64,000 nucleotides of DNA from Stenotrophomonas sp. UBA2124 (GCA_002329155.1 DCXY01000022.1:1-64000), one strand, 5' to 3'; shown: positions 1 to 8,360, numbered from the stretch's first letter. Translations and numbers: made by a program. The notes: generated from the letters alone by a model not told the origin.

Positions 1-129
1 GCAGGTGGTCTTGCCGGCGCCGTTGGGGCCAAGCAGGCCGACCACTTCACCGGCATCCAGGGTGAGCTCGAAGTCCTTGACGACCTCACGGTTCTTGTAG
101 CGCTTGCGCAGGCCTTTGGCGACGAGCAT
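1..129 (-). CDS. lptB: LPS export ABC transporter ATP-binding protein LptB (N-terminal part)
   Basis: Only the first 43 codons are in the window; the gene continues past base 1. The visible part has a Walker A loop, GPNGAGKT, at residues 34-41, as in ABC ATPases. LptB powers extraction of lipopolysaccharide from the inner membrane with LptFG and feeds the LptA bridge through LptC. Its start codon overlaps the lptA stop (TAATG), so the two are translationally coupled. Identity rests on the P-loop and on its place directly after lptC and lptA. Confidence 0.9.
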   Translation of the reverse strand, partial: MLVAKGLRKRYKNREVVKDFELTLDAGEVVGLLGPNGAGKTTC

Positions 130-692
130 TACTTCTTGTCTCCCTGCTTGGCGGCTGGCGCAGCCGGTGTGGCGGGTGCAGCCGCTGCGGCGCCCTTGTT
201 CTTGGGCTGGATGACGGTACGCACGCGGGTGCCGTCGCCACCGCTCTGCATGCTGCCGCTGCGGGTGTTGTAGGTCATGCGCTGGCCGGTGTTGGTGCCG
301 CGCTCGGATTCGACGTGGTAATTGCCGGTGAGCACGATCACTTCGCTGTTGACGTTGTAATCCATGCTGTCGGCCTTGGCGTTCATCCAGGTGTTGTCGT
401 CCATCTGCTGTTTCAGCGTGGCCTGCTTGCCGCCCAGGATCACCCGTTCGGTTTCGCCGTTCTTCTGGACGATGTCGGCCGTGTCGGCATGGATTTCCAG
501 CGTGCCCTGGGTGATGACCACGTTGCCGCTGAAACGGCACTTGCCGTTGTCACTGAAGTCGCAATCGTTGTGATTGGCGTCAATGGTCATCGGCTGGTTG
601 CGGTCCGAGGCCTTGGACCACGCCAGCCCCGGAGCGAGCAGGGCGGCGAGCAGGGTGATCGACGCGAGCTTAGTGGGCAGCATTGGGTTCAT
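129..692 (-). CDS. lptA: Lipopolysaccharide transport periplasmic protein LptA
   Basis: LptA forms the periplasmic bridge that carries LPS to the outer membrane. The 187-residue product starts with a signal peptide (hydrophobic residues about 8-25) and has the OstA/LptA beta-jellyroll, with TLEIHADTADI and a following ERVILGG stretch. An Ala/Pro-rich tail ends in charged residues. I chose the start at 692 because an upstream in-frame Met would place 22 polar residues before the signal peptide. This start overlaps lptC by 23 bp. The gene lies between lptC and lptB in a tightly packed operon. Confidence 0.93.
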   Translation of the reverse strand: MNPMLPTKLASITLLAALLAPGLAWSKASDRNQPMTIDANHNDCDFSDNGKCRFSGNVVITQGTLEIHADTADIVQKNGETERVILGGKQATLKQQMDDNTWMNAKADSMDYNVNSEVIVLTGNYHVESERGTNTGQRMTYNTRSGSMQSGGDGTRVRTVIQPKNKGAAAAAPATPAAPAAKQGDKK

Positions 693-1236
693 AGCGGGTC
701 TTGACCTGGGAGAGGAGGGAGTACTGCTGTGTCTTGAGGTTGGCGCGGAAGCCGACACCGGTCTGGTGCAGGCCCGGGCGGGTCATGGTGACACGGCTGG
801 TGGTGCGGGCCAGGTTCTGGTCGGGGAAAACATCCAGCGCGTCGGTGCGGAAAGTGGTGGGCGGGGTCTTGCCGTCCTTGGGGCTGTCACCGGCGACATT
901 GCCGCGCAGGCGCAACTCTTCGCCCTTGGGGCTGACCCAGCCGGTGTCGGCCTGCATTTCCCAATGCTGGCCGCTGTCGCTGGGCATCAGGAACACCGGT
1001 TTGGTGATGGTGGAGGTCTGGTCGGCGCGGTTGCGGGCCATGGCCGGCGCACGCAGGGTCACCGATTCCTTGCCGTCCTTGTCCAGGCTGATGATCTCGA
1101 AATTTCCCAGCACGAAATCGTTCACGCCTTCCTGTGGCGCCTCCGGCACGCGGTTGGCGCGGTTGCGCCAGGCGGATATGCCGCTGATCAGTGCGGCCGC
1201 CAGCAGGGCAATGCCGAGCACGCTGCGCCAGTTCAT
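670..1236 (-). CDS. lptC: LPS export system protein LptC
   Basis: LptC is a bitopic inner-membrane protein that receives LPS from LptBFG and passes it to LptA. The 188-residue product has one N-terminal membrane helix (about residues 5-22) and a periplasmic LptC/YrbK fold. Its ATG overlaps the kdsC stop as ATGA, and its 3' end overlaps lptA. The kdsD-kdsC-lptC-lptA-lptB order is the usual gammaproteobacterial arrangement, which supports the call more than any single motif does. Confidence 0.92.
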   Translation of the reverse strand: MNWRSVLGIALLAAALISGISAWRNRANRVPEAPQEGVNDFVLGNFEIISLDKDGKESVTLRAPAMARNRADQTSTITKPVFLMPSDSGQHWEMQADTGWVSPKGEELRLRGNVAGDSPKDGKTPPTTFRTDALDVFPDQNLARTTSRVTMTRPGLHQTGVGFRANLKTQQYSLLSQVKTRYEPNAAH

Positions 1237-1781
1237 CGTGAATACTCCATCAGGACGGCTTCAATTCTGCCCTGCGCGGCCAGCAGCACGTCGCACAGTT
1301 CGCGCGCTGCGCCACGGCCACCCTTGGCGCGGGTCTGCCAGTGCACGCGCTCGGCGATCCACGGGTGGGCGTCGGCCGGTGCCACCGCAAGGCCCACCGC
1401 GCCCAGCGGTGCCAGATCGGGCAGGTCATCACCCAGGAAGGCCACCTGGTCCAGGCCGATGCCGTGCTGTTCGCACAGGGCGCGCACGCTGCCCAGTTTG
1501 TCGCCCACCGCGATCTGGGTGTCGATGCCCAGGTCCGCGCCACGCTTCTGCGCTGACAGGCTGTTGCGGGCGGTGATCAGCACCGGGTGGATGCCGTGCT
1601 TCTGCAGCAGCTTCAGGCCCAGCCCGTCCTGCACGTAGTACGCCTTGCTTTCGTTGCCGGCGTGGTCGTAATACAGCCGACCATCAGTCAGGGTGCCGTC
1701 CACGTCGAAGCAGGCCAGCCGTATGCGGGCGGCGGTGGCGTGCAGGGACGCGGGCAGGTGGTCCAGCGGCGAGTAGGGCAT
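1233..1781 (-). CDS. kdsC: 3-deoxy-D-manno-octulosonate 8-phosphate phosphatase KdsC
   Basis: KdsC removes phosphate from Kdo-8-phosphate to give Kdo for the LPS inner core. It is a cytoplasmic HAD phosphatase. At 182 residues it has the family length, with motif I DVDGTLTDG (nucleophile D26 and acid/base D28) and motif IV GDDLPDL near residue 117. The stop overlaps lptC by four bases. It lies 51 bp after kdsD, so two consecutive Kdo steps are adjacent. Confidence 0.95.
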   Translation of the reverse strand: MPYSPLDHLPASLHATAARIRLACFDVDGTLTDGRLYYDHAGNESKAYYVQDGLGLKLLQKHGIHPVLITARNSLSAQKRGADLGIDTQIAVGDKLGSVRALCEQHGIGLDQVAFLGDDLPDLAPLGAVGLAVAPADAHPWIAERVHWQTRAKGGRGAARELCDVLLAAQGRIEAVLMEYSR

Positions 1782-1832
1782 CAGCGGGTGGGGTCCGGAA
1801 CGGTGGGGCGTGAACAGGGGATTGTGCGGGGT

Positions 1833-2834
1833 TTAAACCACTTTTGCCCGCAACAGGTCATGAATGTTCAGGGCGCCGACGGGCCTGTGATCGCCATCAA
1901 CCACGATAAGGCCATTGATCTTGTGCTTTTCCAGCAGGCGCGCGGCTTCCACGGCCAGCTGGTCGGCGCCGATGGTACGGGGATTGTGGGTCATCACCTC
2001 GGCGATGCCGGCCGCGCGCACGTCCAGATCGGTATCCAGCGCGCGGCGCAGGTCACCGTCGGTGAACAGGCCGGTCAGGCGGCCGTCGGCATCGACCACG
2101 GCGGTCATGCCCAGGCGCTTGCGGCTCATTTCCATCAGCGCCTGGCTGAGGCTGGCGTCCTGCGGCACGCAGGGCAGGTCGTCGCCGCTGTGCATCACGT
2201 CGGTGATGTGCAGCAGCAGGCGGCGGCCCAGGCTGCCGGCGGGGTGGGAGCGGGCAAAGTCGTCGGCGGTGAAGCCGCGCGCGTCCAGCAGGGCCACGGC
2301 CAGCGCATCGCCCATCGCCAGCGAGGCGGTGGTGCTGGAGGTGGGGGCCAGCGCCAGCGGGCAGGCCTCGTGGTCCACGTTCACGTCCAGGTGCACGTCG
2401 GCAGCCCGGGCCAGGCTGGACTGCGGCTTGCCGGTCATGGAGATCAACGGGTTGCCCTGGCGCTTGAGCACCGGCAGCAGCATCAGCACTTCGTCCGATT
2501 CGCCCGAATAGGACAGGGCCAGCACCACGTCGTCCTCGGTGATCATGCCCAGGTCGCCATGGCCGGCTTCGCCCGGGTGCACGTAGAAGGAGGGGGTGCC
2601 GGTGGAGGCCAGGGTGGCGGCAATCTTGCGCGCGATATGGCCGGACTTGCCCATGCCGGTGGTGACCACGCGGCCACGCGAGCCCAGCACCAGGCGGCAG
2701 GCAGCGGCAAATTCGGCGCCGATGCGGTCACGCACGCGGTTCAGCTCGTCGCGCTCGATCTCCAGCACACGGCGGCCGCTGGCCACCAGGTCGTCATCGT
2801 GCAGGGTATCGAGGGAAAGCGGGGAAGCAGCCAT
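1833..2834 (-). CDS. kdsD: D-arabinose 5-phosphate isomerase KdsD
   Basis: This cytoplasmic enzyme interconverts ribulose 5-phosphate and arabinose 5-phosphate, the first committed step of Kdo synthesis. An N-terminal SIS domain (about residues 35-170) contains GMGKSGHIARK and the LSYSGESDE sugar-phosphate loop. Two CBS repeats follow at the C-terminus, with DVMHSGDDLP and VMTHNPRTI. I set the start at MAASPL (2834), giving 333 residues. An in-frame ATG at 2870 would add 12 residues, but no Shine-Dalgarno sequence precedes it and it would leave almost no room for promoters between this gene and divergent ibaG. Confidence 0.93.
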   Translation of the reverse strand: MAASPLSLDTLHDDDLVASGRRVLEIERDELNRVRDRIGAEFAAACRLVLGSRGRVVTTGMGKSGHIARKIAATLASTGTPSFYVHPGEAGHGDLGMITEDDVVLALSYSGESDEVLMLLPVLKRQGNPLISMTGKPQSSLARAADVHLDVNVDHEACPLALAPTSSTTASLAMGDALAVALLDARGFTADDFARSHPAGSLGRRLLLHITDVMHSGDDLPCVPQDASLSQALMEMSRKRLGMTAVVDADGRLTGLFTDGDLRRALDTDLDVRAAGIAEVMTHNPRTIGADQLAVEAARLLEKHKINGLIVVDGDHRPVGALNIHDLLRAKVV

Positions 2835-2887
2835 GCGGACGCCACTCGGGATAGTAGAATGGACGTTCATTTTATTAGGAAAGTGCT

Positions 2888-3121
2888 TTGGACGCCGAGA
2901 CCATCCGAAACCTGATCGAGACCGGCCTGCCGGGCGCCCGTGCCGAGGTGCTGGGTGAAGACGGCGTGCACTTCGAGGCTCGGGTGGTCTGCGAGGCTTT
3001 CACGGGCAAGCCGCTGCTGGCCCGCCACCGCATGGTGAACGCCACGGTCAAGGCGCAGCTGGACAGTGGCCAGCTGCACGCGCTGGCACTGACCACCCTT
3101 ACTCCGGGCGAAGCCGGCTGA
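2888..3121 (+). CDS. ibaG: BolA/IbaG family protein
   Basis: The 77-residue protein has the compact BolA fold, with the HFEARVVCEAF strand and the RHRMVN loop that carries a conserved His. BolA-type proteins bind monothiol glutaredoxin through a [2Fe-2S] cluster. The IbaG branch is classically encoded just upstream of murA, as here. Translation starts at TTG, with AGGA about seven bases upstream. The gap to murA is only 36 bp, so the two are probably co-transcribed. Confidence 0.9.
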   Translation: MDAETIRNLIETGLPGARAEVLGEDGVHFEARVVCEAFTGKPLLARHRMVNATVKAQLDSGQLHALALTTLTPGEAG

Positions 3122-3157
3122 GCCGGCTCCCTTCAACCTTTTACTGGCCTTCAATAC

Positions 3158-4432
3158 ATGGCAAAAATCGTAGTCACCGGCGGCAAGGCGCTGAACGGTG
3201 AGGTTCATATCTCCGGCGCCAAGAACGCCGTCCTGCCGATTCTGTGCGCCACCCTGCTGGCCGATGCGCCGGTGGAAATCACCAACGTGCCGCATCTGCA
3301 CGACGTGATCACCACCGTGAAGCTGCTCGGCGAGCTGGGTGCCAAGGTCACCATCGACCAGGGGACGCTGTCGCGCGGCAGCGCGGTGGTGGTGGACCCG
3401 CGCACGGTCAACCAGCATGTGGCGCCGTACGAGCTGGTCAAGACCATGCGCGCCTCGGTGCTGGTGCTTGGGCCGCTGCTGGCCAAGTACGGCAAGGCGG
3501 AAGTCTCGCTGCCGGGCGGTTGCGCCATCGGCTCGCGCCCGGTGGACCAGCACATCAAGGGCCTGCAGGCGCTGGGTGCGGAAATCAGCGTGGAAAACGG
3601 CTTCATCAAGGCGCATATGGATGGCCGTTTGAAGGGCGGGCGCTATACCTTCGACATGGTCAGCGTCACCGGCACCGAGAACGTGCTGATGGCCGCGGTG
3701 CTGGCCGAAGGCACCACCGTGCTGGAGAACGCGGCGATGGAGCCGGAAGTCTCCGACCTGGCGCACTGCCTGATCGCGCTGGGCGCGAAGATCGAAGGCA
3801 TCGGCACCGCGCGGCTGGTGATCGAAGGCGTCGAGCGCCTGCATGGCGGCCGCCATGCGGTGCTGCCGGACCGTATTGAAACCGGCACCTTCCTGGTGGC
3901 CGCGGCGATGACCGGTGGCCGCATCGTGGCCCGCAACGCGCGCCCGGACACCATGGACGCGGTGCTGCAGAAGCTGGTGGAGGCAGGTGCGGAGGTCAGT
4001 ACCACCGAGGACAGCATCACCCTGGACATGCATGGCAAGCGGCCCAAGGCGGTGAACATCACCACCGCGCCGCACCCGGCGTTCCCCACCGACATGCAGG
4101 CGCAGTTCATGGCCCTGAACTGCGTGGCCGACGGCGTGGGCGTGATCAAGGAAACCATCTTTGAGAACCGCTTCATGCACGTCAACGAACTGCTGCGACT
4201 GGGCGCGGACATCCAGATCGAAGGCAACACCGCCATCGTGCGCGGCGCCGAGAAGCTCAGCGGTGCGCCGGTGATGGCCACCGACCTGCGTGCCTCGGCG
4301 TCGCTGATCCTGGCCGGCCTGATGGCCGATGGCGACACCACCATCGACCGCATCTACCACCTTGACCGCGGCTACGAGAACATCGAGGAAAAGCTTGGTG
4401 CGCTCGGGGCCGGCATCCGGCGCGTGGCATGA
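3158..4432 (+). CDS. murA: UDP-N-acetylglucosamine 1-carboxyvinyltransferase MurA
   Basis: MurA transfers enolpyruvate from PEP to UDP-GlcNAc, the first committed step of peptidoglycan synthesis in the cytoplasm. The 424-residue protein is full length. C122, in GGCAIGSRPVDQH, is the catalytic Cys that fosfomycin alkylates. KNAVLP near the N-terminus is the family substrate-binding signature. The stop overlaps the next small gene (ATGA). The same window encodes AmgK-MurU, a recycling route that bypasses the MurA step. Confidence 0.97.
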   Translation: MAKIVVTGGKALNGEVHISGAKNAVLPILCATLLADAPVEITNVPHLHDVITTVKLLGELGAKVTIDQGTLSRGSAVVVDPRTVNQHVAPYELVKTMRASVLVLGPLLAKYGKAEVSLPGGCAIGSRPVDQHIKGLQALGAEISVENGFIKAHMDGRLKGGRYTFDMVSVTGTENVLMAAVLAEGTTVLENAAMEPEVSDLAHCLIALGAKIEGIGTARLVIEGVERLHGGRHAVLPDRIETGTFLVAAAMTGGRIVARNARPDTMDAVLQKLVEAGAEVSTTEDSITLDMHGKRPKAVNITTAPHPAFPTDMQAQFMALNCVADGVGVIKETIFENRFMHVNELLRLGADIQIEGNTAIVRGAEKLSGAPVMATDLRASASLILAGLMADGDTTIDRIYHLDRGYENIEEKLGALGAGIRRVA

Positions 4433-4740
4433 TTCTCAAGGGCCGCTTCAGCCCGCGCCGCAAAGCGTTGCTGGCACTGGTGCTGCTGGCCCTGGCCTGG
4501 CTGGGCTGGGGCTGGTACAGCGGCGTTGCCATCACCCAGGGCGTGGAGAAGGAGCAGATGGACTGGAACGGCGATGGCCAGGTCAGCCGTGACGAGTTCC
4601 TGCAGGCGTTCTATGCGGTCAGCGTCAAGGACAGTGTGGAAGGCAACCGCCACTGTCGTAGTTTCATCTGGCGCAGCAGCGGCGAGGAGTTCCGCCGCGA
4701 CTGCCGTACGGTGTTCAACAAGGAAAAAGCCTCCGATTAA
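4429..4740 (+). CDS. Small membrane-anchored EF-hand protein
   Basis: This 103-residue protein has one N-terminal membrane helix (about residues 13-30) after a basic start. It then has a single canonical EF-hand loop, DWNGDGQVSRDEF, with ligand positions D45, N47, D49, Q51, S53 and E56. Two Cys in the C-terminal third could form a disulfide. Topology by the positive-inside rule puts the EF-hand in the periplasm. The ATG overlaps the murA stop, so translation is coupled to murA. Calcium binding is inferred from the motif, and I cannot assign a role. Confidence 0.85.
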   Translation: MILKGRFSPRRKALLALVLLALAWLGWGWYSGVAITQGVEKEQMDWNGDGQVSRDEFLQAFYAVSVKDSVEGNRHCRSFIWRSSGEEFRRDCRTVFNKEKASD

Positions 4741-4753
4741 GGAGGCTTTTTCC
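4722..4753. terminator. Bidirectional intrinsic terminator between convergent genes
   Basis: A perfect 13-bp inverted repeat (4722-4734 and 4741-4753) with a 6-base loop has five A at one flank and five T at the other, so it can stop transcription in both directions. The stop codon of the EF-hand gene lies in the loop. It separates the murA operon from the DUF3108 genes. Confidence 0.9.
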
Positions 4754-4774
4754 TTCCACACAGCTGCCTTTGGC

Positions 4775-5467
4775 TCAGTGTGACCAGGAGGTCATCTGCA
4801 GCGTGATGGTGTCGCTGCCGTTCTCGCGCTGCACCAGCTTCACTGGTGCCGGGATGCCTGCCACCACCCATGCCAGGGTCTGCTTGGCGGCGGTGCCCTG
4901 GGACACCTTGGTGGCGTCATAGGCCTTGCCGTCAATGGTGATGCGCTCGCGGCCTACCACACTGTAGTTCATCTGCCGTGCGCGGCCGTTTTCGACCATA
5001 CGGTAGGACAGCGGCCGGCCTGCCGGCACGTCGCGCGCCAGTGCCAGATTGATCAGCAGTGCGTCCATGTCGCCGCTCTGCAGGCGTACCGGGCCGGTAC
5101 GGCTGGGCTTGACGTCACCGGTCCAACGCACCTGGCCGTTGGCCCAGTCATAGCGGGTGGTAATGCTGCGCTTGATCGAGGCGTAGCTGGTCTTGTCGCT
5201 GCCGCCCAACGGCAGGAAATGGTTGCCCCTTTCCTGGAACACGGTGGCCTGGCTCAGGCTGGCCACCATGTGGTCCAAAGTCATCAGGTACATCCAGTTG
5301 CCGTTGCTTGCTGGCGTCACGGTCATGCGGGCGGTCGCGCTGATGCCTTTATAGCTGGCGTTGTAACGGCCATCGAAGCGTTGCACCGCAGCGTCCGCGG
5401 GCAGGGCGTGGCCCAGCAGCAGTGCGGTTGCCATGGCGAGCGTCGACAGGCGGGCGGTGGTGTTCAA
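4775..5467 (-). CDS. DUF3108 domain periplasmic protein (copy 1)
   Basis: A 230-residue secreted protein with a signal peptide (about residues 1-26) followed by a DUF3108 domain. The RFDGRYNASYKG start, the SGDMDALLINLALARD block and the closing VKLVQRENGSD strand match the two following paralogues. DUF3108 proteins are periplasmic or envelope beta-sheet proteins of unknown function. This is the last of three tandem copies on the minus strand. It is about half identical by eye to copy 2, which suggests a fairly recent duplication. Confidence 0.85.
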   Translation of the reverse strand: MNTTARLSTLAMATALLLGHALPADAAVQRFDGRYNASYKGISATARMTVTPASNGNWMYLMTLDHMVASLSQATVFQERGNHFLPLGGSDKTSYASIKRSITTRYDWANGQVRWTGDVKPSRTGPVRLQSGDMDALLINLALARDVPAGRPLSYRMVENGRARQMNYSVVGRERITIDGKAYDATKVSQGTAAKQTLAWVVAGIPAPVKLVQRENGSDTITLQMTSWSH

Positions 5468-5516
5468 GCGGTCCTTCCTTGGTGGATGACGGGTTGGTGG
5501 GGGAGGAATTGTAGGC

Positions 5517-6200
5517 TCAGTGGATCGACTTGATGGTCAGGTCCAGCGCATCCTTGCCGTCCTCGCGCTGCAGCAGGCGCGCCGGAACCGGCATGCCGGG
5601 GACGATCCAGGCAATCTGCTCCTTGTTGCCGTCCACGCGCGAAACCTTGGTGGCTTCCTGGCTCTTGCCGTCCACGGTGACGTTCTCCTTGCCCAGCACC
5701 CGGTAGGTCATCGACTTGGTGCGGCCGTCATCCACCATGCGGTAGCTCAGTGGCTTGCCGGCGGCCAGGTCACGGGCGATGGCCAGATTGATCAACAGCG
5801 CGTCCATGTCGCCTGCGCGCAGGCGGATCGGCCCGCTGCGGTCGGCCTTTACGTCGCCGGTCCAGGTGGCCAGGTTGGTGTTCCAGTCATAACGGGCGTC
5901 CACCTGCTTGCGCTTGACCAGCAGCACCGAGCGGTCGTGGCTGGTGAGCGGGCGCAGCTTGCCGGCCTGCTCCTCGAACACGGTGCTCTGACTCAGGTCG
6001 GCCAACTGGTTCTTGATCTGCATGCTGTAGCGCCAGCGGTTGCCCGACTCACTTGCCAGGGTCATCACGCCATTGGCCTGCATGCCCATGTAGCTGGCCT
6101 GGTAGTTGGCGGTGAATGGCTCCAGAGCCAAGGCTGGCAGGCTGGCCAGGGCCAGCGCGGCGGCAGCGGCGATGCGGAGGGGGCTCGCGAAGTTCTTCAT
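5517..6200 (-). CDS. DUF3108 domain periplasmic protein (copy 2)
   Basis: The 227-residue product begins MKNFASPLRI with a clean signal peptide ending near ALALEPF. It shares with copy 1 the blocks RAGDMDALLINLAIARDL, PLSYRMVDDGR and DGKSQEATKVS. I start it at 6200; the open frame continues upstream into copy 3 without a signal sequence. It lies 49 bp upstream of copy 1 and starts 2 bp after copy 3 ends, so all three are probably one transcript. Function unknown. Confidence 0.87.
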   Translation of the reverse strand: MKNFASPLRIAAAAALALASLPALALEPFTANYQASYMGMQANGVMTLASESGNRWRYSMQIKNQLADLSQSTVFEEQAGKLRPLTSHDRSVLLVKRKQVDARYDWNTNLATWTGDVKADRSGPIRLRAGDMDALLINLAIARDLAAGKPLSYRMVDDGRTKSMTYRVLGKENVTVDGKSQEATKVSRVDGNKEQIAWIVPGMPVPARLLQREDGKDALDLTIKSIH

Positions 6201-6202
6201 GC

Positions 6203-7015
6203 TCAGGCTCCTTGGTATTCGGTCAGGCGCAGGTCGATCTCGTCCTGGCCATCCTTGCGTTGCAGGATGCGCACCGGCGTGGGTACACCGTTTGCGATCC
6301 ACAGGATCATTTCGTCGTTGCCACCGTTGGTACGGTACACGCGCAGGGCGTCGTAGCTCAGGTCGCCGACCTGCACGTTCTCGGTGGCATCGGCGGCGCG
6401 GTAGTCGTGCTGGCGCACGCGGCCGACATCGACATAGCGGTAATGCAGGGGCTGCCCGGGGCGGGCGTCGCGCATCAAGGACAGGTTGAGCAGCAGCGCG
6501 CTCTGGTCGCCGCGCTGCAGCGGAATGGGCTGCTGGCGCTCCTTCTTCAGGTCGCCCTGCCACTGCGCGGTGCCGGCCTGCCAGTTGTAGGTGCCGGTTA
6601 CCTTCTTGCCCAGGAACAGGGCCTTCTTCACCGTGCTCTGGCTCAGCGGGGTGTAGACGCTGCCCTCGTTGTTGAACACCGTGCTCTGCTCGATGTTCAA
6701 CCCCAGCACGCTGGCGAAGCCGCGCTTGCCGCGCACGGCCATGTCGATGCGCCACTGGCTGCCGTCGGTGTGGCTGACGCGCATGGTGGCATCACCGGCC
6801 TCCTTGCCCTTGTAGAAGGCCTGATAGGAGGCCACGAAAGGCTCCAGCGCGGGCGGTGTCCATTCCATGGCCGGCAGCACCATGGCTGCCGGTGCCGGTG
6901 CCGGTGCCGCTGCTGGCGGCACGGCGTCGGCCTGCGACGGATGCTCCTGCGCATGGGTCGCCGCTGCGGTCAGCAGGGCGGTCAACACCAGCAGTTTGAT
7001 GGGTGCGGGAGTCAT
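6203..7015 (-). CDS. DUF3108 domain periplasmic protein (copy 3, with Pro/Ala linker)
   Basis: A 270-residue protein with a signal peptide, then an Ala/Pro-rich linker (about residues 28-50), then a DUF3108 domain beginning near LEPFVASYQAFYKG. It is the most divergent of the three copies but keeps the QRGDQSALLLNLSLMRD block and the VRILQRKDGQDEI ending. I chose MTPAPIK at 7015 over an ATG 12 codons upstream because the signal peptide begins there. It lies 66 bp downstream of purN in the same direction. Confidence 0.85.
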   Translation of the reverse strand: MTPAPIKLLVLTALLTAAATHAQEHPSQADAVPPAAAPAPAPAAMVLPAMEWTPPALEPFVASYQAFYKGKEAGDATMRVSHTDGSQWRIDMAVRGKRGFASVLGLNIEQSTVFNNEGSVYTPLSQSTVKKALFLGKKVTGTYNWQAGTAQWQGDLKKERQQPIPLQRGDQSALLLNLSLMRDARPGQPLHYRYVDVGRVRQHDYRAADATENVQVGDLSYDALRVYRTNGGNDEMILWIANGVPTPVRILQRKDGQDEIDLRLTEYQGA

Positions 7016-7081
7016 GCGAGGCAATGGCCGGTGGGGAGGGGATAGGATCATGCCGGTTCGCAGGTCATCAGCACGTAAGGA

Positions 7082-7741
7082 TCAGCGGACCAGCTTTCCT
7101 GCGGAATCTAGGCGCAGGGGGCTGAGCAGTGACTGACCATCCAGCTGGATGATGCCTCCCTGTTCAGCTAGTCGCCCGGTGGACAGCAGCTGCACGGTCG
7201 CCAGCAGCAGCGGGTGTTCCACGGCCAGCACGCGCTCGGCGAGGGTTTCGGCGCTGTCGCCGGGCAATACCGGCACCCGCGCCTGCGCGATCACCGTGCC
7301 GGCATCCAGTTCAGGTACGACGAAGTGCACGCTGGCGCCATGTTCGGCATCCCCGGCCTCGATGGCGCGGGCATGGGTGTGCAGGCCCTTGTGCAGGGGC
7401 AGCAGGGACGGGTGGATATTGACCAGGCGGCCATTGAAACGCTGCACGAAGCCGGCACCAAGGATGCGCATGTAGCCCGCGCAGACCACCCAGTCCGGCT
7501 GGCAGGTGGCCACGGCGTCGCCCAGTGCGGCGTCGAATGCCTCGCGGCTTTCGAAATCCTTGGGCGAGCGGCCCCAGCGCAGGTCAGCGGGCACCTTGTC
7601 CAGTGCGGCGGCAGCGGGTTTGTCTGACAGCACGCCGACGATATCGGCCTGCAGCTGGCCGCTGGCGATGCCGTCCAGCAGGCATTGCAGGTTGCTGCCG
7701 CGGCCCGAGGCCAGTACGGCGATGCGCGCGCGACGGCTCAT
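7082..7741 (-). CDS. purN: Phosphoribosylglycinamide formyltransferase PurN
   Basis: PurN transfers a formyl group from 10-formyltetrahydrofolate to GAR in de novo purine synthesis. The 219-residue protein has the N-terminal ASGRGSNLQ phosphate loop and the NIHPSLLP segment, whose Asn and His are catalytic. The DAGTVIAQ motif near the C-terminus carries the catalytic Asp. The ATG overlaps the stop of the DUF2238 gene. I ignored an upstream in-frame extension of 59 codons, since it overlaps that gene and has no conserved features. Confidence 0.95.
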   Translation of the reverse strand: MSRRARIAVLASGRGSNLQCLLDGIASGQLQADIVGVLSDKPAAAALDKVPADLRWGRSPKDFESREAFDAALGDAVATCQPDWVVCAGYMRILGAGFVQRFNGRLVNIHPSLLPLHKGLHTHARAIEAGDAEHGASVHFVVPELDAGTVIAQARVPVLPGDSAETLAERVLAVEHPLLLATVQLLSTGRLAEQGGIIQLDGQSLLSPLRLDSAGKLVR

Positions 7742-8349
7742 CGGCTGGCCGCCCGGCGTGCCAGCGGCCACACCAGCAGGCTGCCCAGCGTGGCCAGCAG
7801 CATGTCGGCATGCGCGTCCCAGCTGTCGCCCTGCTGGCCGTTGTAGGCCTCGGCGGCTTCCGGGGACATGGTCAGGGCGATGCCCCATTCCAGCCATTCG
7901 TAGAGCAGGCTGGAGCACATCACCAGCATCACCGCCAAGGTGAAGGCATGGCCGATGCGCAGCGAGGGCCAGGCATGGCGGGCCAGCTGCACCAGCGCAG
8001 GGGTGAAGCAGACGCCGTACAGGAAGTGGATGAGGCGGTCGAAATGGTTGCGGTGCCAGCCGAAGGCTGCATCCGGCGACCAGCCGACCAGTGCCTGCAA
8101 CCAGGCGTCATAAGGCACGTTGGAGTACAGCCAGCGTGCGGCGATGCAGTGGATGGCGATGAAGCCGCAGATCGCGGCAAAGGCGCCGTTGCCCAGGCGC
8201 CAGCGGCGGTCAACCCGCCACAGCGCGGCCAAGCCCAGCACGGTCAGCGAGCTGTGCAGGGCCTGTTCCAGCGGCCACAGCGGCTTGATCCAGGTGGCCG
8301 CGAACACGGCCAGCACACCGATGAACGCGGCTTTCTTGGTGAGCGTCAT
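7738..8349 (-). CDS. DUF2238 (YjdF-like) integral membrane protein
   Basis: A 203-residue protein with about six membrane helices. The conserved family features are visible: WHRNHFDRLIHFLYGV, LLYEWLEWG and GDSWDAHADMLLA, rich in His, Asp and Trp at helix ends. DUF2238 proteins, including E. coli YjdF, have no firm function. The gene sits between purM (11-bp gap) and purN (4-bp overlap), so it must be expressed with them. Whether that reflects a role in purine metabolism is unknown. Confidence 0.87.
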   Translation of the reverse strand: MTLTKKAAFIGVLAVFAATWIKPLWPLEQALHSSLTVLGLAALWRVDRRWRLGNGAFAAICGFIAIHCIAARWLYSNVPYDAWLQALVGWSPDAAFGWHRNHFDRLIHFLYGVCFTPALVQLARHAWPSLRIGHAFTLAVMLVMCSSLLYEWLEWGIALTMSPEAAEAYNGQQGDSWDAHADMLLATLGSLLVWPLARRAASR

Positions 8350-8360
8350 GCGCGGCGCTC

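Noticed and set aside
2867..4360. Antisense open frame of 497 codons over murA and ibaG
   Set aside because: Shadow of murA caused by GC-rich third positions; composition is His/Gln/Arg-rich and no family is recognisable.
5517..6755. 412-codon frame for the second DUF3108 gene
   Set aside because: The first 185 codons overlap the third DUF3108 gene and lack a signal; the real start is the signal peptide at 6200.
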